Of a DNA stretch of 13,950 nucleotides, positions 6,131 through 13,950 are shown in pieces. The notes beneath the pieces are model-generated. The model did no database searches. It was not told where the DNA came from and saw nothing but the letters and a program-made list of their open reading frames with translations. This stretch comes from Cyclobacteriaceae bacterium (GTDB lineage: Bacteria; Bacteroidota; Bacteroidia; Cytophagales; Cyclobacteriaceae), in assembly GCA_009885605.1 (NCBI GenBank), contig VFKK01000111.1:1-13950 (forward strand), in the 5' to 3' direction. Every line of letters begins with the position of its first letter. Position 1 is the stretch's first letter. Made by a program: the position numbers and the translations under genes.

Positions 6131-7558
6131 TTGGAAAAATTTATTTCATTCGACGAAATCAAAAAATCGCTCGAAAAAAAAGAAACTGATTGCCGCGCAA
6201 TCGTTTCTCATTACCTCCAAAATATCAAGACGAAGGCGCATCTCAACGCCTTCGTCGAAGTTTATGAGGAGTCCGCCCTTCAGCAAGCTGATCTTGTAGA
6301 TCAAAAGCTCTCTGAAGGTAAAGGCGGAAAACTGGCGGGAATGGTGATCGGAATCAAGGATGTTCTTTGCTACTCTGGTCATGAATCCAATGCCTCCTCA
6401 AAAATCCTGAAGGGTTTTCAATCCCAATTTACAACCACAGCGATTCAAAGACTTCTTTCCGAAGATGCTATTATCATCGGAAGATTGAATTGTGATGAAT
6501 TTGGGATGGGAAGCTCGAATGAAAACTCAGCCCATGGCAAAGTGCTGAATGCACTGGACGAAACCCGCGTACCCGGAGGATCTTCCGGAGGATCCGCGGT
6601 TGCAGTTCAGGCAAACCTTTGTACCACCTCTTTGGGCACCGATACAGGCGGATCAGTTCGTCAGCCGGCAGCTTTTACAGGAATCATAGGGATGAAGCCA
6701 ACTTATTCAAGAGTTTCCCGCTGGGGTTTGATTGCATACGCATCGTCCTTTGATACGATAGGGGTTTTCTCCCGCACGGTGAAGGACAATGCCTTAGTAA
6801 TGGAAATCATGGCAGGACACGATGAGTTTGACAGCACATCTTCCCGAAAGCCAGTTTTTGCTTACAGCGAGTTGCTTCATTTTGAGAAAAAAGCAAAAAT
6901 AGCCTACCTTAAAGAAACCATTGAATCTCATGCGCTTCAGCCTGAGATCAAGGCTAATACACTTTCTGTATTGGCGAAATTAAAAGAAGAAGGACATGAA
7001 GTAAAGGAAGTGGACTTCCCTCTTTTGGATTATATCCTTCCTACTTATTACATTCTTACCACCGCTGAAGCAAGCTCTAATCTATCGCGATTTGACGGGG
7101 TAAAGTATGGCTACCGAACTCCTAACGCTCATAATCTGGAGAGCATGTACAAGCTGACCCGAACGGAAGGATTTGGAGATGAGGTAAAAAGAAGAATTAT
7201 GTTAGGTACTTTCGTACTGAGCGCGAGCTATTATGATGCGTATTTCACAAAAGCACAGAAAGTCAGAAGATTAATTAAAGACTTCACTGAGAATCTTTTA
7301 AATGATTTTGACTATATTATTCTGCCAACCACGCCATCTACGGCGTTCAAGTTTGGTGAACATAGCGATGATCCTGTAGCGATGTATTTAGAAGATCTAT
7401 TTACCGTTCAGGCTTCCGTTTCCGGAGTACCGGCGATCTCATTGCCGAATGGAAAAGATCAAAAAGGAATGCCGATAGGATTGCAGGTGATTGCTAATTC
7501 ATTTAAAGAAGCGGAGTTATATGCTTTCAGCAATTACCTGACTGAGCTAACGACCTAA
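6131..7558 (+). CDS. gatA: Asp-tRNA(Asn)/Glu-tRNA(Gln) amidotransferase subunit GatA
   Basis: This 475-residue amidase-signature protein has the usual GatA length. The Ser-cisSer-Lys triad is intact: Lys76 (GIKD), Ser151 in PGGSSGGS, and Ser175 in GTDTGGSVRQPA. The 75- and 99-residue spacings match Lys79/Ser154/Ser178 of Staphylococcus aureus GatA. GatA releases ammonia from glutamine for the GatCAB complex, which converts mischarged Glu-tRNA(Gln) and/or Asp-tRNA(Asn). The C-terminal part (TAEASSNLSRFDGVKYGYR, then SLPNGKDQKGMPIGLQVIA) is GatA-specific and argues against a general amidase. The start is TTG at 6131, with no in-frame ATG between the tatA stop and this point. The gatB and gatC genes are not nearby. 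The mltD-like gene begins 11 bases after the stop. Confidence 0.96.
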   Translation: MEKFISFDEIKKSLEKKETDCRAIVSHYLQNIKTKAHLNAFVEVYEESALQQADLVDQKLSEGKGGKLAGMVIGIKDVLCYSGHESNASSKILKGFQSQFTTTAIQRLLSEDAIIIGRLNCDEFGMGSSNENSAHGKVLNALDETRVPGGSSGGSAVAVQANLCTTSLGTDTGGSVRQPAAFTGIIGMKPTYSRVSRWGLIAYASSFDTIGVFSRTVKDNALVMEIMAGHDEFDSTSSRKPVFAYSELLHFEKKAKIAYLKETIESHALQPEIKANTLSVLAKLKEEGHEVKEVDFPLLDYILPTYYILTTAEASSNLSRFDGVKYGYRTPNAHNLESMYKLTRTEGFGDEVKRRIMLGTFVLSASYYDAYFTKAQKVRRLIKDFTENLLNDFDYIILPTTPSTAFKFGEHSDDPVAMYLEDLFTVQASVSGVPAISLPNGKDQKGMPIGLQVIANSFKEAELYAFSNYLTELTT

Positions 7559-7569
7559 ACCCAACGAAA

Positions 7570-8964
7570 ATGAAAGAAACTTTGAGCAGAACCATCATAC
7601 TTGCACTCATCACATGTCTGATCCCACTGTCCAAAGCATACTCGCAAGACGAGGGACTTGTCGCAGCTGCGCCTCTTCTCGACGAAGAGGTCTTGCCCAA
7701 CTATCATTACGAATACATCCCCGATTTCACCTATTCTGATATTGAGAAGAGAGTTCAGGCTATGGAGCATGAAATGGACTTTGAACTGAATGATAAGATT
7801 TTTTCCTTCATCCAATACTTTACAGTAAGAAATCGGGATTACACCAAAATGGTTTTGGCAAGAAAAGAGCTGTATTTTCCTCTATTCGATGCCTCTTTGG
7901 CTAAGCACGAAATGCCACTTGAGATCAAGTATCTCGCTATCATCGAGTCCGGACTGGACCCTAAGATCAAATCAAGAGTCGGAGCAATGGGTCTTTGGCA
8001 ATTCATGCCAGCAACGGGTAAAATGTATGGGATGAATGTGAACTCAGATGTAGACGATCGAATGGATCCTGAGCTATCTTCGGACGCAGCCGCAAAATAC
8101 CTCAAGTCATTGTACCGCATGTTTGGAGATTGGGAAGTAGCGCTTGCTGCTTACAATTGCGGACCAGGAAATGTCCGAAAAGCTATCAGAAGGTCGGGTG
8201 GAAAGAAAACATTTTGGGGGATCTACAATTACCTGCCAAAAGAGACCCGCAGTTACGTGCCTCAGTTTCAGGCCATGCTTTATGTCCTGAATCATCTGGA
8301 AGCCCATAATTTCCATCCTGAAGAACCAACTTATGCCATCGCTTACGAGAAAATAAGATTTGACAGAGCCATGAGCCTGGAAAAATTAGCTGACCTAACT
8401 GACATCTGTCTGACGGATCTGGGATCTCTGAATCCTTCGGTAAAAAATCGCAAAATCCCCGAAAGTAATCGCAGCATGGCCGTGAATATCCCAAAATCAA
8501 AGGCACGCTTTATCAAAGAAAACCTAGCCTGGATCAGTGATTCACTTAACCATTCTTCCACTCCTTTGCTGGCATCCTCCGCCCCTGTCAGCGTGGTACC
8601 TGTAGAAACCCTTGTGCAGGAAATAAGACAAAATGGAACGACCTACAAAGTGAAATCTGGGGATGTTTTGGGTACCATTGCAAGCAAGCACGGTGTAACC
8701 GTCACGCAAATAAAATCCTTGAATAACTTGTCTTCCAATCTGATCAAGGTAGGTCAAACCTTAAAAATCAATCCCTCCTCGGTAAGTAATATTGCGGAAA
8801 ACCAAACCAAATCTATTTCACCCAGAACTTACATAGTTCAACCAGGGGATTCCCTTTGGATCATTTCCAAAAAACATAATGGATTGACCATTGATGAATT
8901 AAAGAGGCTAAATAACCTCAACACAAACAACATCAAGCCAGGTCAAAAATTAATCATCGGGTGA
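7570..8964 (+). CDS. mltD: MltD-type lytic transglycosylase with two LysM domains
   Basis: The protein has 464 residues, with a signal peptide of about 25 residues (cleavage near AYS/QD). A transglycosylase SLT domain spans about 105-245. Its catalytic glutamate is Glu126 in AIIESGLDP, followed by GAMGLWQFMPATG (138-150) and AAYNCGPGNVRKA (193-205), the family's hallmark motifs. Two LysM modules follow at about 359-400 and 420-463, each with the (V)xxGDxLxxIxxK...GQxLxI pattern, and anchor it to glycan chains. It would cleave the MurNAc-GlcNAc bond non-hydrolytically, leaving 1,6-anhydroMurNAc ends, in the periplasm. There is no lipobox, so unlike lipoprotein MltD of Escherichia coli it appears soluble. 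It is the last gene of the tatA-gatA unit, with a 121-base gap after it. Confidence 0.93.
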   Translation: MKETLSRTIILALITCLIPLSKAYSQDEGLVAAAPLLDEEVLPNYHYEYIPDFTYSDIEKRVQAMEHEMDFELNDKIFSFIQYFTVRNRDYTKMVLARKELYFPLFDASLAKHEMPLEIKYLAIIESGLDPKIKSRVGAMGLWQFMPATGKMYGMNVNSDVDDRMDPELSSDAAAKYLKSLYRMFGDWEVALAAYNCGPGNVRKAIRRSGGKKTFWGIYNYLPKETRSYVPQFQAMLYVLNHLEAHNFHPEEPTYAIAYEKIRFDRAMSLEKLADLTDICLTDLGSLNPSVKNRKIPESNRSMAVNIPKSKARFIKENLAWISDSLNHSSTPLLASSAPVSVVPVETLVQEIRQNGTTYKVKSGDVLGTIASKHGVTVTQIKSLNNLSSNLIKVGQTLKINPSSVSNIAENQTKSISPRTYIVQPGDSLWIISKKHNGLTIDELKRLNNLNTNNIKPGQKLIIG

Positions 8965-9048
8965 AAATTCTTCCAAATTTATTGATGTTAATTTTTGCAA
9001 ACTAAAGCCGATACGCAAAACAATCAGGGGAAAAGTATTTTTAAATCT

Positions 9049-9056
9049 TTACTTTG
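9049..9056 (+). promoter_or_regulatory. Weak candidate -7 element upstream of the DUF4837 gene
   Basis: TTACTTTG differs from TAnnTTTG only at its second base, and lies 29 bases before the ATG at 9086, a spacing close to that of the tatA promoter. No TTTG -33 element is seen at the right distance. The 121-base gap 8965-9085 makes a promoter here reasonable. I see nothing else definite in that gap. Confidence 0.25.
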
Positions 9057-9085
9057 ATCAACCTTCGGTATCTAATTCCATCCAT

Positions 9086-10183
9086 ATGAAAGCTTTCTCA
9101 ACTATTATCATAGCCCTGTTTATGGGGATTGCATTATCCTCCTGTGACTCGGAAATCATGAGTTCCAATAGTACCAAACCGAAGGCAAGAGGTATTATTG
9201 GTGAAATCTTCATGGTGATTGATTCTGTCAAATGGGCAGGACCCGTCGGTGATGAACTTCGAAAGATTTATCAGTCAGATCTTCCGGGAATGATCCGATC
9301 AGAATCGAAATTCAGCTTGACGCGGATAGATCCCAGTGAAATGAACCGCATGTTGAAAACGTCTACTAACATTATTTATGTGACCACCTTCGACGACAAG
9401 CGATCTTCAAGCCAGATAATAAACGCACAGTTTTCGAAAGAATCAAAGGAAAAGGCGTTGAACGATCCAAGCATTTTCTCGCTTCGAATGGAAGATGAAT
9501 TTGCTATTGGTCAGGAAGTACTTTATCTGTTTGGAAATAATGAAGAAGAACTGATTTCAAATCTTCAGAAGAATGGAGATAGGCTTCAAAACCTTTTTGA
9601 GGTACGCGAAAGAAAAAGATTGGAGAAAATCCTTCTCTTCCGAAAAAATTCCGAAGCAAATTCCTTAGCTGAAAGTAACCTGGGAATTGAAATTAATGTT
9701 CCTGCCTCTTATCAGATAGCGAAGTCAGAAAAGAACTTTTTATGGGTGAGACAGATCACCCCTTCAGGAAATCGCGCGGACATAAGTTTATTTTTTCACG
9801 TCGAAGACTATGTGTCTGAGGAGCAGACATTTCCTGAAAACATCCTCAAACTTCGGGATTCAGTAGCCCGCCAGCATGTTTTTGGGGACCCTGAAATCCC
9901 CGAATCTTACGTAATTACAGAAAAACAAATCATCCCCGCATTCCGAAACATGGTGATAAATGATAATTTTACCACCGAAATCAGGGCTTCCTGGAGAACC
10001 AACAACCTAAGCATGGGCGGCTCATACCTGGGCTATCTCATGATAGATAAGGAAAAAGGAAAATTGTATTACATCGAAGGTTTTGTCTATTACCCAAATG
10101 AAGTTCATCGGGATGCCCTTCGTGAAATCGAAACCATTTTGCTCAACACCAATGTGAGTTGGAAAGGTGCTCAGGGGGTCTAA
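9086..10183 (+). CDS. DUF4837 family lipoprotein
   Basis: This 365-residue protein has a lipoprotein signal peptide with lipobox LSSC and the lipidated cysteine at residue 20. The mature protein begins C-D-S-E, with acidic residues at +2 and +4. From about residue 36 (RGIIGEIFMVIDSVKWAGPVGDELRKIY) to the end it matches my recollection of the Bacteroidota-restricted family DUF4837. The family has no established function and I see no catalytic motif. The fold looks mixed alpha/beta, with conserved-looking segments such as SLFFHVEDYV and the C-terminal SYLGYLMIDKEKGKLYYIEGFVY. A cell-envelope location is supported by the signal; membrane and leaflet are inferred. It opens a new transcription unit after a 121-base gap, and maeB starts 23 bases after its stop. 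Confidence 0.85.
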   Translation: MKAFSTIIIALFMGIALSSCDSEIMSSNSTKPKARGIIGEIFMVIDSVKWAGPVGDELRKIYQSDLPGMIRSESKFSLTRIDPSEMNRMLKTSTNIIYVTTFDDKRSSSQIINAQFSKESKEKALNDPSIFSLRMEDEFAIGQEVLYLFGNNEEELISNLQKNGDRLQNLFEVRERKRLEKILLFRKNSEANSLAESNLGIEINVPASYQIAKSEKNFLWVRQITPSGNRADISLFFHVEDYVSEEQTFPENILKLRDSVARQHVFGDPEIPESYVITEKQIIPAFRNMVINDNFTTEIRASWRTNNLSMGGSYLGYLMIDKEKGKLYYIEGFVYYPNEVHRDALREIETILLNTNVSWKGAQGV

Positions 10184-10206
10184 AACCCAAATAAAACTAG
10201 CTTTTT

Positions 10207-12480
10207 ATGACAATTAAAATCCGGAAGGAAGACGCGCTTAACTATCATACTCAAGGCAAACCCGGTAAGATAGAAGTCGTTCCTACCAAACCTCTTTCCA
10301 GTCAGATGGATCTTGCATTGGCATATTCCCCCGGAGTAGCCGTGCCTTGCTTAGAGATTGAAGCGGACCCAGAAAACGTCTACAAATACACAGCAAAAGG
10401 TAATCTGATTGCTGTGATTTCAAATGGAACAGCAGTCCTTGGACTGGGTGACATAGGTCCCGAAGCCTCGAAGCCTGTGATGGAAGGGAAAGCAGTTCTG
10501 TTTAAGAAATTTGCCGGAATTGATGTCTTTGACATTGAAATAAATGAAAAAGACCCAAAAAAGCTTATTCAAATCATTAAATCTCTGGAGCCAACTTTCG
10601 GAGGAATCAATCTGGAAGACATCAAAGCTCCTGAATGCTTTGAAATAGAGCAAACGCTGAAACGGGAAATGAAAATCCCTGTCATGCACGATGACCAGCA
10701 TGGGACGGCTATTATTTCAGGTGCAGCTTTACTAAATGCCCTTGAGGTAGTAAACAAAAAGATTTCTGAGATTAAGTTGGTCGTAAACGGGGCCGGAGCA
10801 TCCGCTGTGGCATGTACCCGATTCTACATTTCCCTTGGAGTGAAAAAGGAAAATATTCTCATGTGTGACAAAGAAGGTGTGATCCGAAAAGATCGTATCG
10901 AGCACATGGATTATATCAAAGAAGAATTTGCAACAGACAGAGATCTTCACACACTTTCTGAAGCACTGACCGGTGCGGATGTATTTTTAGGACTTTCCGC
11001 GGGAAATATAGTCTCTCAGGATATGGTGAAATTGATGGGACCAAACCCAATCGTATTTGCATTGGCAAATCCGGATCCTGAAATCCCCTATCAACTGGCA
11101 ATCGAAGCAAGAGAAGATCTGATCATGGCAACTGGTCGATCTGACCATCCTAACCAGGTAAATAACGTGCTCGGGTTTCCTTACATTTTCAGAGGAGCAC
11201 TTGATGTGAGAGCTACAGAAATCAACGAGGCCATGAAGCTGGCAGCAGCTCAGGCAATCGCGAAACTTGCAAAAGAGCCTGTTCCGGATATCGTCAATAA
11301 GGCATATGGGGAAAGTATCACGGGATTTGGAAGACTTTATTTGATTCCAAAACCACTTGACCCAAGATTGATTACGACCATCGCACCTGCTGTGGCGAAA
11401 GCCGCGATGGATTCCGGCGTTGCCAAAAATCCAATCCAGGACTGGGATGCATACGAATTAGAACTTCAGGAGCGAATCGGTATAGATCAGCGATTGATGT
11501 CAGTTGTAATTGCCCGGGCTAAAAAGGATCCAAAACGGGTGGTTTTTGCGGAAGCAGATAATAAGAAAATCCTAAAAGCAGCACAGATTATTCGTGACGA
11601 AAAGATCGCCTACCCGATCCTTTTAGGTAACCGTGAAAAAATCAAAGCTTTGATTTTAGAACACTCCCTGGATTTGATGAACGAAACCATCATCGACCCA
11701 ATGGAGGAAAAGGAAATGGTGGAGAAATTCACTCAGATTCTTTTCAAAAAGCGTCAGCGAAAAGGAATGTCTCTTGCGGATGCAAGTCGATTGGTGACTC
11801 AAAGAAACTACTTCGGTGCTTTGATGGTAGAAACAGGAGCAGCGGATGCATTCATTTCAGGATTGACCCGCGATTATCCAAAAACTATCCTTCCTTCACT
11901 ACAGACTATCGGTGTAAAACCTGGCGTTAATCGCGTAGCAGGTATGTACATCATGAATACTGACAAGGGGCCTTTTTTCTTTGCAGACGCTACTGTCAAC
12001 TTGAATCCAACAGCTGAAGAAATGGTTGAAATAATAGGACTGACAGCAGAAGCCGTGAAATTCTTCAACATTGAGCCACGAATTGCGGTTCTTTCTTACT
12101 CCAATTTCGGTTCCGCCAAAGGTATCATCCCTGAAAAAACCTCCAAGGCAACCGCTTTGGCAAAAAAGAAATATCCTGATCTGATCATCGAGGGTGAGAT
12201 GCAAGCTAATGTGGCAATCAATGAGGATCTTCATCGTGAAATGTATCCTTTTTCCAGGCTTGCAAATAAAAAAGCGAATACTCTGATTTTCCCTGATCTA
12301 AGTTCCGGAAACATCGCTTACAAGCTTTTGGCCGAACTTGGAAATGCTGAGGCAATCGGTCCTATTCTGTTGGGAATGAACAAACCTGTTCACATTCTCC
12401 AACTGGGAAGCTCAGTACGTGAGATTGTAAACATGGTGGCGATAGCCGTAGTGGATGCACAATCGGGAGGAAATCTATGA
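10207..12480 (+). CDS. maeB: NADP-dependent malic enzyme, MaeB type (malic enzyme-phosphotransacetylase fusion)
   Basis: The protein has 757 residues, matching the two-domain MaeB family. Residues 1 to about 425 are the malic enzyme: Tyr40 in AYSPGVAVPC and Lys95 in EGKAVLFK are the expected catalytic pair, Glu137-Asp138 (GGINLEDIKAPE) and Asp162-Asp163 (MHDDQHGTA) are metal-site motifs, and GAGASA (195-200) is the nucleotide-binding glycine loop. From about 430 to the end is a phosphotransacetylase-like domain (for example VVFAEADNKKILKAAQII), which in MaeB proteins is a regulatory acetyl-CoA-sensing module rather than an active transacetylase. The reaction is oxidative decarboxylation of malate to pyruvate, yielding NADPH in the cytosol. 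NADP preference is assigned by family. Its TGA overlaps the ruvA ATG, so ruvA is translationally coupled. Confidence 0.96.
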   Translation: MTIKIRKEDALNYHTQGKPGKIEVVPTKPLSSQMDLALAYSPGVAVPCLEIEADPENVYKYTAKGNLIAVISNGTAVLGLGDIGPEASKPVMEGKAVLFKKFAGIDVFDIEINEKDPKKLIQIIKSLEPTFGGINLEDIKAPECFEIEQTLKREMKIPVMHDDQHGTAIISGAALLNALEVVNKKISEIKLVVNGAGASAVACTRFYISLGVKKENILMCDKEGVIRKDRIEHMDYIKEEFATDRDLHTLSEALTGADVFLGLSAGNIVSQDMVKLMGPNPIVFALANPDPEIPYQLAIEAREDLIMATGRSDHPNQVNNVLGFPYIFRGALDVRATEINEAMKLAAAQAIAKLAKEPVPDIVNKAYGESITGFGRLYLIPKPLDPRLITTIAPAVAKAAMDSGVAKNPIQDWDAYELELQERIGIDQRLMSVVIARAKKDPKRVVFAEADNKKILKAAQIIRDEKIAYPILLGNREKIKALILEHSLDLMNETIIDPMEEKEMVEKFTQILFKKRQRKGMSLADASRLVTQRNYFGALMVETGAADAFISGLTRDYPKTILPSLQTIGVKPGVNRVAGMYIMNTDKGPFFFADATVNLNPTAEEMVEIIGLTAEAVKFFNIEPRIAVLSYSNFGSAKGIIPEKTSKATALAKKKYPDLIIEGEMQANVAINEDLHREMYPFSRLANKKANTLIFPDLSSGNIAYKLLAELGNAEAIGPILLGMNKPVHILQLGSSVREIVNMVAIAVVDAQSGGNL

Positions 12481-13073
12481 TCGCATATCTGAGTGGCCGT
12501 CTAGTATTCAAAGACCCAACTTACGTAATCATTGATGTGGGTGGAATCGGCTACGAAGTGAAGATTTCGTTACAGACTTACAGTAAAATAAAAGATGAGG
12601 AGCAAATCAGGCTCCTCACTTTTCTTCAAATAAAAGAAGATGCACACACGCTATATGGCTTCAAAGAAGAGGCAGAAAAGCGGCTTTTTTTACTTTTAAT
12701 TTCAATCAACGGGGTTGGTCCAGGGACAGGGTTGATGATTTTATCATCCTTAAATACCGAAGAGATCGAGCATGCTATTCTTTCCGGAGATGTGGCCACA
12801 ATTCAGCATGTGAAAGGCATCGGAGTAAAAACTGCTCAACGAATAATTTTGGAACTGAAAGATAAAGTTGGGAAAGGAACTTCAGAATCAGGCTCTAGTC
12901 CTCTTGGCTTCCTCAAATCCAGCAATAAAACCCGCGATGAGGCGTTACAAGCATTAATCACTCTTGGATTCCCCAAAGCTGTTGCTGAAAAAAATATCGC
13001 AATGGTGTTGAAAAAAACCCCGGGAGAAATTTCATTAGAAGATTTAATTAAAGCATCTTTAAAGACACCTTAA
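12477..13073 (+). CDS. ruvA: Holliday junction branch migration complex subunit RuvA
   Basis: The 198-residue length is standard for RuvA and all three domains are present. Domain I is the OB fold (1 to about 64, starting MIAYLSGRL), with the acidic pin Glu54-Asp55 in IKEDAHTLYGF. Domain II carries two helix-hairpin-helix motifs, INGVGPGTG (76-84) and VKGIGVKTAQRI (112-123). A glycine/serine-rich linker (about 131-148) leads to domain III (about 150-198), which contacts RuvB. The tetramer binds four-way junctions and loads the RuvB motor in recombinational repair. The ATG sits in an ATGA overlap with the maeB stop. The sprA frame starts 12 bases after the ruvA stop and in the same phase. RuvB and RuvC are not in the window. 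Confidence 0.97.
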   Translation: MIAYLSGRLVFKDPTYVIIDVGGIGYEVKISLQTYSKIKDEEQIRLLTFLQIKEDAHTLYGFKEEAEKRLFLLLISINGVGPGTGLMILSSLNTEEIEHAILSGDVATIQHVKGIGVKTAQRIILELKDKVGKGTSESGSSPLGFLKSSNKTRDEALQALITLGFPKAVAEKNIAMVLKKTPGEISLEDLIKASLKTP

Positions 13074-13085
13074 TTTGAAGCTGTA

Positions 13086-13950
13086 TTGAACTTTCAGAAG
13101 TTACTGACTTTTTACAGGCGGAGGTTTCTTGTTAGTTGGCCCGCAAGCTTCCTTCTGTTCGGGCTGATTTTAGTCTTTTCTTCCTCTCAAGCACAGCAAA
13201 CAAATCCACCTGCCACGCAGTCCAGGATGGATTCACTTAATGCCCGGAGAATTTCACCGTCGTTTTTGCTTTGGCAAAATATGAGGACCAACCCACTGTT
13301 TCCCTATAGAAACCCATTTTTAAGACCTGAATCACCCTTTTTACCCTCTACCCTGACAAACCAAAATGTTCAGGTTTTGATTGACTCCACGCTTCGATAC
13401 AATATTGTTGATGAACTGGACAGCACACGTGTGGGTAATGAACAGGAATATGATTTTGAGCAATTTTCGAAAATACAAGAGTATAAAGTAAGGCAGGATT
13501 ACTGGAGAAGCAGAGCGAGAGGCGGAGATGGAGAAAGTGCAGTGGAAGGAAGAGGACTAATTCCACCTCTTACAGTAAGCCCTACTTTTGATCGAATCTT
13601 CGGGGGCAGTGATATTAGTATAATTCCTTCAGGTTATGTAAACCTGGATTTTGGAGCTGTTTTCAGGCGGGTAGACAATCCTACCCTTCCCATCCGTCAA
13701 CAACAGAATGGCGGGTTTAATTTTGATCAGCAAATCCAAATGGCGGTCAACGGATCTTTGGGAGAAAAAATGAAAATTGCTGCGAACTTCGATTCCAATA
13801 ACTCTTTTGATTTTCAGAACCAACTTAAGTTGGAGTATAACGGCTTCGAAGAGGATATCATCAAATCAGTTGAAATCGGTAACGTGAGTTTGCCCATCCA
13901 AAACCGATTGATTCAGGGCGCGCAAAACCTCTTTGGGGTGAAAACCCAAA
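13086..13950 (+). CDS. sprA: Cell surface protein SprA (type IX secretion outer-membrane translocon), N-terminal part
   Basis: The frame is open from after the ruvA stop to the window edge, giving 288 codons of a family that usually exceeds 2,000 residues. The first ATG (13227, residue 48) lies after an evident signal peptide, so TTG at 13086 is the best start: basic residues at 11-13, a hydrophobic core at 14-31, cleavage near Ala36 (SQA/QQ). SprA-family segments include RGLIPPLTVSPTFDRIFGG (156-174), the NGGFNFDQQI stretch from 208, IKSVEIGNVSLPIQNRLIQG, and AQNLFGVKT at the edge. SprA (Sov in Porphyromonas) forms the giant outer-membrane barrel through which type IX substrates cross, and is needed for gliding in Flavobacterium. 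It follows ruvA by 12 bases with a weak GAAG (13077-13080) before the TTG, so cotranscription with maeB-ruvA is likely. Confidence 0.93.
   Translation, partial: MNFQKLLTFYRRRFLVSWPASFLLFGLILVFSSSQAQQTNPPATQSRMDSLNARRISPSFLLWQNMRTNPLFPYRNPFLRPESPFLPSTLTNQNVQVLIDSTLRYNIVDELDSTRVGNEQEYDFEQFSKIQEYKVRQDYWRSRARGGDGESAVEGRGLIPPLTVSPTFDRIFGGSDISIIPSGYVNLDFGAVFRRVDNPTLPIRQQQNGGFNFDQQIQMAVNGSLGEKMKIAANFDSNNSFDFQNQLKLEYNGFEEDIIKSVEIGNVSLPIQNRLIQGAQNLFGVKTQ

Noticed and set aside
8965..9085. Search for a terminator or small RNA in the gap after the MltD-like gene
   Set aside because: Only a 5-base AAATT/AATTT pairing is visible just after the stop, too weak to call. No RNA-like structure was recognised.
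13348..13823. Two - strand open frames (13348-13566 and 13629-13823) within the sprA region
   Set aside because: Both are antisense to the SprA frame, which has strong family motifs across the same bases, and neither resembles a known protein.
1..13950. Defence system, mobile element, prophage or CRISPR content
   Set aside because: All bases are accounted for by core envelope and housekeeping genes with short gaps. No transposase, integrase, nuclease, toxin-antitoxin pair or repeat-spacer array was found on either strand.

Overview
The window reads as a stretch of core chromosome from a Bacteroidota bacterium, most likely of the Cytophagales/Cyclobacteriaceae type (Algoriphagus-like; inference from protein style and gene content). 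The evidence is a recognisable SprA (type IX secretion and gliding family), the Bacteroidota-restricted lipoprotein families DUF4292 and DUF4837, a textbook TTTG-N19-TAnnTTTG promoter, weak Shine-Dalgarno sequences and moderate-to-low GC. All supported genes lie on the + strand and are tightly packed. The largest gap is about 135 bases. I see no rRNA, tRNA, CRISPR array, insertion sequence, integrase or phage gene.

Layout. (1) 2-1933: the 3' end of an enoyl-CoA hydratase gene, then a multi-spanning polysaccharide/lipid-linked oligosaccharide flippase 15 bases later, with a possible terminator hairpin over its stop codon. (2) 2069-5803: an envelope operon of a secreted TPR-repeat protein, a DUF4292 lipoprotein (8-base overlap) and an EnvC-like murein hydrolase activator with a degenerate LytM/M23 domain (5-base gap). 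(3) 5916-8964: tatA behind a strong consensus promoter, then gatA (TTG start) and an MltD-type lytic transglycosylase with two LysM domains. (4) 9086-13950: a DUF4837 lipoprotein, the fusion-type malic enzyme MaeB, ruvA (ATGA overlap with maeB) and the first 288 codons of sprA, which runs off the window.

How the genes fit together. Most products act in the cell envelope: glycan flipping, peptidoglycan hydrolysis and its control (EnvC-like, MltD), protein export (TatA), lipoproteins of unknown role, and the outer-membrane type IX translocon SprA. GatA (tRNA amidation), MaeB (malate to pyruvate with NADPH) and RuvA (Holliday junction processing) are housekeeping genes embedded in the same transcription units. 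The maeB-ruvA-sprA order is, from general knowledge, a recurrent Bacteroidota neighbourhood.

I do not see a self-contained novel system such as a defence island or mobile element. The best leads are modest: a LolB-like reading of the DUF4292 lipoprotein, start-codon problems at the TPR gene and sprA, and the physical coupling of wall-remodelling genes with secretion genes.
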